From: Alentia gelatinosa | Taxonomy: Eukaryota; Annelida; Polychaeta; Phyllodocida; Polynoidae | Direction: 5' to 3' | Length of the DNA: 64,000 nucleotides | NCBI GenBank assembly: GCA_950022655.1 | Contig: OX465584.1 | Location: forward strand, 59,073,841 to 59,137,840 | Shown: piece after piece, positions 15,101-27,100 of the stretch | How positions within the stretch are numbered: the stretch's first letter is position 1 | Layout: each line of letters starts with the position of its first letter | Program-made: the position numbers and the translations under genes | Notes under the pieces: model-generated | Seen by the model: the letters and a program-made list of their open reading frames with translations, nothing else | The model's database searches: none | Told to the model about the DNA's origin: nothing

Positions 15101-18100
15101 ACTTAAAAATCGGGGGTCACCATGCTAATTTCTTAACTTGAGATTGATATGATGATGATAACATAAAATAACATAGAGGAATCTTTAAAAGTTGAATTTC
15201 ACATAGTTAAACTCATGTAATTTTCTTGACTTTCACAGGATATAGCTAATGTGGAGTACTATAGATTAACCTTTAGACACTCTAGGTCACTGTCCTTGTT
15301 TTTTGAAAGAATTGAAGAAAACCACAACTTGCAGAACAAGTTGATATAATTCAATCAAATGTAAATTGGCTTAATTTACCAATTGGGTTATGTCAAGCTC
15401 CATAATATGTTATACTTCACCCATTTGGCCTTAGAATACGTCAAAACAACTGCTTTGAACTGATAACTGCCTGCATGTGTTTCCACTTGCCATTACAAGG
15501 TACACAAATGACTTTTGATTGTAAACTGCAGACTGTACTAATATGTATCTAACATATACTACCCTCGACCACTACCCACCAAACCCCTTTCACATATTTA
15601 CTCCTTCCTCTCCAAATCACTGGATCCACAACTTCATATATTCTCAGTTATTATATTATTTCATACCCAGCCACCTTTATCATACATCATTTCATTGTGA
15701 TTCATTGCATTACTTATCTTCCATATACTATTTCTACCTTCTCAATATTTTATCCATTTAATTGATAAATCTTATATACATATATTTGTATAGATATTCT
15801 ATCCATTTTATTGATAAATCTTACATATATATGTATATACACATATGTATATGATATATCATCATTTATTCGCTGTAATTAGGGTAAATCTGCCTTGCTG
15901 CCTCTGTAAATCTTGGTGTATCTGGCTGACAGGTGGGGACTGTGACTTTGAGGGCAGTGATCTGTGTGGATGGACCAACTCGTACCGCTCCACGCTGGAC
16001 TGGTTGAGGCGGTCCGGACCCACACCGACACGGGGCACCGGGCCCTCCGCCGACCACACCCGGGGCGATAACACGGGTAAGTATCGGGATGACCGGGTTA
16101 CCCACCATACAGAGAAACGGTTTTCCACCATGGTAAACTTGGGGCTATTATGCCGGGAACACACCAAGCGAGTCAAGGAGGCGATCTCCGGAATCGCCAA
16201 CACTAAAAAGAGCATGTGTGTTGAATATTAAATCATAGTAATCTCTCACACCAATAATTTAGCGTCTCGGAAATAATAATCAGGTAAAATATAAGATAAT
16301 AGTTGTGTATTCTTCATTTGACAAAAGTAAGACATAGCCTTTCCTCCCGTCATTACAAAAAATGTTAAATATGGATTAAAGGTCTATCATCATACAACGA
16401 CGAGAACCAGCGAACCACAGATCATGTAAACAGGCTGAATTATGGGATACCTCAATAGTGTCTATGAAGAAAGAATAGTTCATATGTCATATTTACACAT
16501 TTCTAGGTCACTACATGTACGTGGAAGCAAATGCCGTCAAAGCTGGCGACCGCGGGCATCTACAGGGCGCCATCTATCGGATGACTGGGGCCAAATGTCG
16601 TCTGACTTTTTGGTTCCACATGTTGGGACCTGACATGGGACGCCTCACTGTTTACATCAAGTCCAAGGCACAGAGCACAGCCACCGCCTTCCAAGTGGCG
16701 GGAAACCAGGGAGACAAATGGAAGAAAGCAGACGTCTTTTTGGGTCACAGGCGAAACTTCGCTCTCGTCTTTGAAGCGGTCCGCGGTGGTGGTACTAAGG
16801 CGGATATAGCGTTGGATGACATCAAGTTCGTCAATTGTGCATCAGGTTCGTTTTCTCTAAGAGCATGTGTAAGGATATTAGGAGAATACTGTCTTAGGCT
16901 ACGTGTACGTTGTATGGTACATGGGAACTGTTTTTAGACGGGGTAATCGTTAATAGCGACCCTTTTGTAATTATCATACATTTGACGATAATTATTGAAC
17001 CATTTGGAACGAACAGATCTGGATTAGAATGTGCCTAAAATTTGATCAGGATTGGTCAAGTATTAATGGAGATACTGGCTGCTCAACCAAATCTTTGCCA
17101 AATCTTCAAAGGAATAAGCGCTGACATCACCCACTATTGGTTATGACCGCTCTCCAAGCAGATCTTTGGTGGCGCGGCCGCAGGATATATTGAGCAAGAT
17201 CTATGCTGGGAGAGTGTGCCTCTCTAGTTGCACCGATGAGTTGTTACATTTAGGTGTCAGATTTAAATCTTGATGAAAGGAAGTAGCCTCATTCTCTGCT
17301 ATCAATTATGAGTAGATCAAGTAGTATTTATTGCATGTTAATTGCCTTCTCTCACAGATACGAAACTAGCCGACTGCCGACATGGCGAGTTCCTCTGTTC
17401 TGACCAGAGACAGTGCATACAGAAGCGCCGCCTGTGTGACAGACGGGTGGACTGTCGTGACGGGTCGGACGAGAACCTCAAACTCTGTCGTGAGTATCGC
17501 CTGCACCAAATTGGCCCATTCCATTAAAGTATGTCAGAAACATGCAAGTCTTCAGAGAGACTAATGTCTTTAAAATCCAGTAAAAAGATACATGATGGGT
17601 TGTGACGGATTGGACGGGAATCTCAAACTCTGTCGTGAGTATCGCCAATTCGAAAATGGCCCATTCCATTAAAGTATGTCAAAAACATGCAAGTCTTCAG
17701 AGAGACTAATGGCTTTAAAATCCAGTAAAAAGATACATGATGGGTTGTGACGGGTTGGACAGGAACCTCAAACTCTGTCATTCAGTTAAAGTATGTCAGA
17801 AACATTCATGTCTTCAGAGAGATTATTGTATATAAAATCCAGTTAAAATTACATGACGGGTTGTGACGGGTTGAATAATAATCTTAGTTTCTGTCATGAG
17901 TATTTCTGTTGGTCGGAGCGGGTGCTTGGGACTCGTATAACATCAGGTGACTGGTCGATTTCCTTGTGAACCGACATTCATCCTTATATATATTATTTAT
18001 TTTACCAAATAGTGTTAAATACCATATCATAGGTATGTTCTCTGAAAGTTTCATATTTGTTGATTTCTTTATAAAACAATGAAATGGTAAATATTACTAA

Positions 18101-21100
18101 ATTTCAGAAATAATTCCTCAACCCATTATCCGGTCTTATCTTGGGAATGCCTCAAGGCATTTTCCGGTCTATGCTGGGGAATGCCTTAAGGCATCATCCT
18201 GTCTGATCTGGGGAATGCCTCAAGGCAGTATCTGGTCTATGCTGGGGAATGCCTCAAGGCATTATCCCGTCTATGCTGGGGAATGCCTCAAGGCATTATC
18301 CTGTCTATACTGGGAAATGCCTCGGGGTATTATCCGGTCTATGCTGGGGAATGCCTCAAGGCGTCATCCAGTCTATGCTGGGAAATGCCTCGAAGCATTA
18401 TGCGGTTTATGCTGGGTAATATCTAGTCTATATTTGGGAATGCCTCAAGGCATTATCCTGTCTATACTGGGGAATGCCTCAAGGCATTATGCGGTCTATA
18501 CTGGGGAATGCCTCATGGCATGATTCGCCCTTGAAGGGTTAATTCCACGTGCCCCTCTCACTCTGCAGCCAACGTCCGTGGGAACTGTGACTTTGAAGCG
18601 AACTGGCAAAAGTTGTGCGGCTGGCGACAAGCAGCGGATGATGACGCAGACTGGTACCAGGGGGCGCTGACACCGGCTCCTGGCACGGGGCCCAGAAGTG
18701 ACCATACTATAGGCCGTGGAGGTAAATACTGAATACCCACGTAAATACTGTAAATACGCACGGTTTTGCTATCACTGCATTAAGACCACCATTTTATTCA
18801 TTTATCCTACCCCTAATATAAAATCCCATAGGCTTAACATTGGGTTTTCGTATGCCACGCTGACTGGCATACAGAGTTTTATATGCCACTAGTGGCATAC
18901 AGCATTGTTATCACGTAATATTCCAAAATTGAGGAGATAGGGTAGGATAAAATCAAACCTGATTCGTTTTAATCTTGGCCACCGCATTCCACTCCTGAAG
19001 TTTTGGCTCCGGACTTCACTCGGCTTCGCCTCATGAAGTCATTTGCCAAACTCTGGTCGTGGAATACGGTGGCCAAGATTAAACCTCATCCAGTTTTACG
19101 ATATTATATACGTCATCCGGAAGTGCATGTATTGGCTGAATATTGATTTGTTTTCATATATATACGCCCGTATTTCACGCCAACGTATGAGGCGTATACA
19201 AGACTGTTTCCTTTTATATACGCCTTCAGATGTGGCGTATATAAACACACGGGGAATAGGACGACCTTGTATACGCAAAAGTATACCTATACGCCAGGCG
19301 CATTCATATGTCAACTGGTGGTTTTCGTGCAGTGTATAGAACATAAATATACCGTTCTGTACAGCAAAATATGGAACGCTATTCCGTACGCGTTGACTCA
19401 GATATCAGTTCTTAAGCCAGATTAAGTTACTTATTTTTGTCAATTTCGGGTATAAAGTTAATATAGAACCATCTACCATCCTTGTACAAAGTACAAGACT
19501 CGATAATAATTTACAGTTCGTATGGAACTTGGTGTAAATGCCTCGTTCTGTACGTAATGTAAATTGTCATCTTATTTTATAGCATGTACAGCATGGTCAG
19601 GTCGTTCTATAAAAGTACTGATTGGAGTAAAATACTGCTAATTGAGGGACCACAAGTACTCTAGAGGAATTCTATAAAAGTTTAGGGTCAGAGCTCGTAT
19701 CCCATCAAGTTTGAATCATGTAGTAATTCATCATGTGAAGCCGTGTGAATTACGTAGTGATTCAAACGAGATGGGATCAGGCGCTGACACTAAATTTGAA
19801 TGGGTTTCTGAATTTATCTGAACATTGACTAATGGGCTATCATTTGTGACATAATCCCCCCTTTGGATATTTTTCCTATATATCTAATGGGCGTTAGATA
19901 CGAGTATGGAGAAACAATGGCATTGGTGAGATAAATACTGCAAAATATGGAACACTTTTCCGTACGCGTTGACTAAGATATTACTATAAATAAGATGACA
20001 ATTTATTTATATATGGAACGAGGCATTAACACCAAATTCCGTACGAATTGTAAATCATTATCGAGTTTTGTAGTTTGTACAAGCATGGTTGATAGTTCTA
20101 TATTTACTGTATACCCGAAATTGACAAAAATAAGTAACTTAATCTGGCTTATGAACTAATATCTTAGTCAGATCTCATATCCCATCAATTTTGAATCTCG
20201 TAGTAATCCATAAGGTGAAGCCGCATGAATTACGTAGCAATTCAAATGATTGACTGTAGAGGTAAATAACACTACCTGGAGTGTTGATCGAGGCACCTGC
20301 CCATCGGTCATGGAAGGAACTACTGACTGATGCAAAAAAACTGAATTAGTTTTATGTCTGAAAAACAACACAATCGACCAATTTTTTGGCCTGTATGACT
20401 AGTTTAATACTGACACCGTTCTGATGATCGTATTGTGAAAAAAGCTCTTACTATCATCATGACTGTGCAATGCAAAACAGCCACCAAACGATTACTCACA
20501 CCTGAGACTAATAACTCATTAGTGAGTAAGCAACGCATTGCCCTCGAAACAGTCACTATTAGCTATCGTCACGACTATAAAACAGCTCCCAGGGATAAAG
20601 AATTACTGATGTTAGATTCCTTAAAGCCATTTTCCACTGGCTGACTATTCGCCACTGATCTGCAGGAACCAATGATACCGAATCAGTGAATAGAAACAGG
20701 CATGCAGAGAAGTGTTCACCAATTAATTGTGCATAGAATATGCTGCAAGGCCACCACAGGCTAACCTGAATCAAAGGGGTTTGAAATCGTTGGTGATGGT
20801 CATTGTTTGGAGGACAGTTCTGTCAGTATGAACCTGTTAAATGCAGCAGAAACAAGGGATACACATTACCCTAACCAACCTTTTAGATACCAGCATGCAG
20901 TCGTTGGCCACCACCAGCCGACTTTTAGAAGAACTCAATTAATCAGTGCCGTTTTTGTAGGCCAGTGGAAAATGGCTTATACAGTGAAACCCCACTTAAG
21001 AGGACACCGTCTGTTCTGAGCAAGGTATTCCCTTAAGCATGGTGTCCCCTAAAGTAGGGTTAAATTGAACTATATACAAATTTCTGTTCCAATCAAATTG

Positions 21101-24100
21101 TACCCTTAAGCAGGGTGTCTCCCTAAAGTGGGGTTAAATTGAGCTAAAGAAAAATTTCTGTTCCAAGCAAATTGTCCCGTTAAGCAGGGTGCCCTCTTAA
21201 GCAGGGTGGCCCCTTAAGCAGCATGTCCTCTTAAGTAGGGTGACCCCTTGAGCAGGGTGACCCCTTAAGCAGGGTGTCCCAGTGGCGGGGTTTTACTGTA
21301 CATGATTTGTATCGCAGGTCACTTCCTCTACATTAACTCGCTGAAGATGGATGCTGGTGAAGTGGCCCGGGTCCTAACACCCGAGTTTCCAGCGTCATAT
21401 GGAACGTGCTATGTTCGGTTCTGGTACCACATGTTCGGTGATTCAGGGATGGGTACCCTGCAGGTGAGTCCCCTAATTGAGTAATTAACTAAATAAAACT
21501 TTCTGTTCCGAGCACATTCTCCCCTTAAGCGGAGGTGTCCTAGAAGCGTGGTTTTACTGTAAGGCCTGGCTTCCACCTACTACGAAAGAAATTTAGACCT
21601 ACCGATATGGCACCGATATAAAAAGTCAATATCGGAGACATATCGGGAAGGTGCAAAATCGTAGACATATATCTAGACATGCCAATCCACCATGCATTGT
21701 ATGGGGTTTTTATCGGTGTCTAATCGCAGAAATGTGGTCAACTGCCCCGATATTAGGTGACCTTCCGACGCGATTTTGAATTTCTATCGGGAGGTGCATC
21801 GTAGAGCATATCGGAGCCATATCGTAGTAGGTGGACGCCGGGCCTAAATAGTAAATGATATGAAATAAATCACCAAGGAGGTATGAGAAGAATATAAAAA
21901 AACAATATACATAATAAGCTCTACTTTGACCAATTGAGCTCTAAAGATACTAGCAAGATGCCCCTCCAAATCATAAGTTAAATATGTGTACTAGAACACT
22001 TGGAGATCATCATATTCAAATTTCAGGAACATGACATGGGTTTTTATTTTCAAGCCAAATTGTCCGATATGCCTCAAGGTGGATTCATGTCCCTCATGTG
22101 GTGCTTGTCTGAGACAAATCCTACTGAGATTCTTTACTGGAACACAATCTCCGAATTGTAGGGTTACATTTCCCGAGACATGTTTCGGCTATGTGCTCTA
22201 TATGGTAATATAGAGAAAACCCATGAAAGTTAAGGGTCTGAGCTCGTATCCCATCGAGTTTGAATCACGTAGTAATTCACAAGGCGAAGCCGCGTGAATT
22301 GCTATGTGATTCAAATGAGGTGGGATCGAGCTCTGACCCTAAACTTGAATGGGTTTCTGAATTTATCTCACCCTTAATATTGACTAATGGGCTAACATTT
22401 GTGACATTATCCCCCATTGGATGTTTTTCATAGATATCTAATAGGCGTTAGATACGAGTTCCCAATGTTAAGTCTATGGAGAAAAAATATCTGGGGTGAG
22501 ATAATGCGTTGACTATTTCAGGTCTACACTCGCAGTCCCGCTGGTCAGAGAGGGTTGCTGTGGAGTCGGAGCGGTCCTCAGGGAGACGCCTGGCAGTACG
22601 CCATTGTCAGTGTGGGCAGCAACCAGAACTTCAGTCTCGTCTTCGAGGCCCAGCGAGGGAACAGTCTCAAATCTGACATAGCACTTGATGACGTCACATT
22701 CACACCCAGCTGCGTCACAGGTAAGTGCTATAGTACTTATAGAGGAAACATATGAAAGGTGCACCCCTCTAAAAAAATCTCACACTCTCTATTCTGTACT
22801 CTCACTATGCTATATATAGCAATAATTCTTAATGAACTAGGCTTAGAGCCTTGAGAATCAACTGGCCTGCCTCCCGTGCTAAAGATGTACATCAATGCAA
22901 CCCAAAGATTACTATAATCTCAATGATGCTACCTAGCGGGAATACTGTGTGCCAGGAAAATTTAGGGTCAGAGCTTGTATCCCATCAAGTTTGAATTGCG
23001 TAGTAATTCACAAGACGAAGCCGCGTGAATTAATTGGCATTTCTAATGAAATGGGATTGAGCTCTGACCCTAAACTTGAATGGGTTTCTGAATTTATCTC
23101 ACCCTTCACACTGACTAATGGGCTAACAATGGTCCCCCATTGGATATTTTCCTGAATATCTCATGGGCGTTGGATACGAGTTCCCAATGTTAAGTCTATG
23201 GAGGAGAAATACAGGGGTGAGCTAAACATTTCATAAACCACCTCGATATATTCTTCAATTTCCTATTGGGTGCTAAAGTGAACCCGCTAAATTTCCGGAG
23301 GCCAGTTAGAACAAAGCTCAGTGCTAAAGCTATGCGGTTTGAAGCTAGAATTTTGTTGTTGGTCTCGTTTGTTACTATTGAAGTGTAGTTAATACTATCG
23401 TCTCTGAATAATTCTCAAAGCTACGATGACAGTTGTTCCATGTATCCAAAATATAGATTTAAAAGATTGAAGAATGACACATATAATCTCGAACTTATAT
23501 TGTCAAATACTGACCTCCTATAACCAGAAATGGTATATTGTGAACGGGTATCTGCAGTTTCAGCGGGTTCACTTTGGCTCCCTTTGTTACTGCCCTAATA
23601 TCCGGGTGGGATTTTGACATTTGATTGGTTGATAGTAATCGAAATCCATGGTAGCAAAACATGATTTCAGCCATAACAATGTGTCGTCCTTCCACTTGCT
23701 GAATAGTCATGTTTTACATTCCTACCATTTTCTAAATCAAAGCACCAGAAAGACCCTTCTCGCTTATTCATTGATTATATACATTATGTAAAAAGGTTAA
23801 TTTTTGACAGGATCTGGAGTTTTAGCCTCACATTGTTGGAACAAAGAACGGCGATACGCAAAATTTCCAACATTTTTTACCCATGTCCTCCCCCCAAATT
23901 CCCTGCAGTAGCTATGTACTTCAAGGATGGCGCTGACATGCAAAATATGTTCTTTTTTCCAACTTTCGACTCTAACTGACAATGTAAGGTGTGGGTGTAG
24001 GGCAGAGCGCGGTATGACTAAAGGACAGACTGGGGTATGGGTGTAGGACAGAGGGTGGTGTGAGTACAGGACAGAGTGGTTGAATATTTAGCACAGAGTG

Positions 24101-27100
24101 GGGTGTGGGTATGAGAAATAGTGGGATGTGGGTGTAGGTTCTGGCTTAAGGATAGAATGGGGTGTGTGTGTAGGAGAGAAAATGGTGTGGTGAAGGACAC
24201 ACTAGGGTGTGGGTGTAGTACAGATTGGGGTGCAGGTGCACGAACGATTGAGGTGTGGTGTAGGACAGAGTGAGGTGTGAGAGATTTAATGGTTAATTAT
24301 CTGTGGTATGCATTGAAAGGTCACAACACAGTACTGCCGAGCTGCAAAGCGGACGAGTTCTACTGCAGTGTGAGGCTGCAGTGTTTGCCACGAGCGTGGC
24401 AGTGTGACGGCGAGGTGGACTGTCCTGACGGCAGTGACGAGAAGAACTGCACAAACCCCATAGGTAGGAGACCATTTTATCACCCATTATTATACGTGGT
24501 ATACAAATTACCCATTGAGAATGTATGGGGCCTCAGTAAACCACCACCAATTGTTTATTGTCTGTGAAAAATCACTTTCTGTAAAAAAAAAAAAAAAAAA
24601 AAAAAAGCACGTGTTCCACCGACTAGGCGCTCATTGGCTGATCGGCCGGCCTGTCAGCCAAGCTCGTACCCGGCGCCTGGTCTCCGACCGGCTGAAAATG
24701 GCATTTTTTTGCCTAGCTGTTCCACCAACCTGTTCCATCTGCTTACCGCATCGATGACTATTGCCGTCTGCTTACAGCGTATGTGACTAATTGTCGTCTG
24801 TTTACAGCGTCTATGACTAATTGTCGTATCTGTTTACAGTGTCTGTGACTATTGTTGTATGCTTACAGCGTCTGTGACTATTGTCATCTGTTTACAGCGT
24901 CTGTGGAAAATTGTCGTCTGTTTACAGCGTCTGTGACAAATCCTCGTCTGCTTAGTGTGTCTGTGACGAAGTATTGTCTGCTTACAGTGTCCATGACAAA
25001 TCCCTGTCTGCTTACAGCGTCTGTGACTAATTGTCGTCTGCTTACAGCGTCCGTGATAAATTGCCCTCTGCTAACAGTATTTGTGACAAATTGTCGTCTG
25101 CCTACAGCGTCCATGATGAATTGTTGTCTGCTTACAGCGTTCGTGACAAATTGACGTCTGCCTACAGTGTCCATGATGAATTGCCGTCTGCTTACAGCAT
25201 CTGTGGCTAATTGTCGTCTCCTTCAGCGTCTGCGACAAATCCCTCTCTTCCTACAGTAACTGTGACTAATTGTTGTCTGCTAACAGCGTATGTTTCCTGC
25301 ATGGAGTTGTCCCCCTGCATTAACTACCATATAAGGAATACAGTAGACCGAGTAGCCAATGAGTGCATTCGGAGCAAACCACAACCTTCACCCTGACCTC
25401 CTTACCTGTTATTTACAGCGCCTTGGGACGGTTCTACAGTCTATAGTTGACCTAAAATCTAGTGGGCCACAACCACCCTCTTCCTAAATGTTGTATCTGT
25501 TTACAGTGTCGGGCTCCACTGTCGACCCGCGCCGGTTCTGGACCGTCAGTGCGCAGACGTGTGAGAGGAGAGGTCACTTCCGGTGTTCTGACGGCGCCTG
25601 TATTCCCGCCAACCTGCACTGTGACGGGGTGCCTGACTGTCAGCAGGGCGATGACGAGTTCGGCTGTCGTAAGTCCATGCCTTTAATTCGTACACAGACG
25701 GGACCTTTCACGAATTAACCTTAAATTAAAAAGAAAAATCTTATCCAATACCTCTATTCTAAGGCCATTAAAAAAAACTTGTTTCTCATTACCGCGCGCA
25801 TAAAAAAACGATTTTAGAAGATTTAAAAAAGAAATAGATGAACCTTGATAGAAATTATGAAAGGTATGTGTAATTAGTATCAAATTAAAGCTCCTGATGT
25901 CAGGGATGCATTAAATGTATAGCCAGTAAAAATCTGGAAACCCCGCATAAGCAGACACCCCGCGTAAGCAGCCACTTTGGCCCGGATCGGAGGGTACCTG
26001 CTTATGCAGGGTTTTACTGTATGTCTGCCATCTTTGATATAGCAAAAAAAAAAAAAAATTTTCATGGCTTGGTGATGAGAAACAAGTTTTCTTTTAGTGG
26101 CCTAACTACAAAATTGTTGAACCATTAATAGCTGTGTAGAAGCTTTTTGAAGACTCTTATGATTAAAGTCCGCTCAAGTCTTATTAAAAATGTTTAAATA
26201 GGTGTGGGTGGGTGGGTGAAAGTTCCCAGTCTTGGAGCTGAAGACCACCCTGATGTATTGGTAGTAAATAGTTAATCTGATGGATGACGTAGTGGTTCCT
26301 GCAGTCTGCAGAATTACTCTGTATTCTTTTTATTACCCCTACTTAAAAACATGTATGGATCGGCAATTACTGTTTCCTTAATTTCTGCTGCGACGAAAAT
26401 TAACCTAATTTGAAACTTCGAAATATTATTTTACTATATATGCTAATGACCTTCATCTTCCCAAATTAATAGACTTATGTTTTGTGTTCATAGACCACTA
26501 CACAGGGGGCGAGTTTTAAGGTGAATCTGTTAACTTTAGGTAACTAAATACATTGTATATCATTATATGAGGCCTATGTGAGCACAGGTGAAGTGAGGGG
26601 TAGTTGTTAAATTAGTGTTATATATCAACTCTAAAGACTTTCTAGGAGACCAAGGACATAATCAAAACACAGGAAAAATGGTACAATAATATGGAACTGC
26701 AGCGACACGCTTAGAAGGTTAAACAACGTCATACATTCGGTAGGGAAAGGGTTAACACTGTAATTATATTGTGAAACTAATACCAAGGGTGAGATAAAAG
26801 GATTTAAATGTTTCAACTTCTTGGCGATATCCTCCTCTCACATCTCTTCTGTGTGTGCAGGTCGCACGTGTCATCGTGAGGTGGGTGAGACGTACTGCAG
26901 ACCTACATCCAGCTGTCTGCCTCCGGAATACAGATGTGACAACCAGGTGAACTGTCCGGACGGCTCTGACGAGGCAGCTTGTTCAGGTAAGTTACTTAAT
27001 TAAGTCTGTCAGTTCAATATAAAACCAGCTGTCTGCCTCCGGAATACAGATGTGACAACCAGGTGAACTGTCCGGACGGCTCAGGCGAGGCAGCTTGTTC

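Noticed and set aside
16507..16937. Extension of exon 11 past 16845 into open sequence
   Set aside because: Residues after the MAM terminal cysteine are unlike any linker; ending at 16845 keeps phase 1 for the next LDLa exon.
24852..25174. Open frames of ~100 codons with repeated [14 protein letters not shown] peptide
   Set aside because: Translation of the 30-bp splice-site-like satellite; no start context and no domain.
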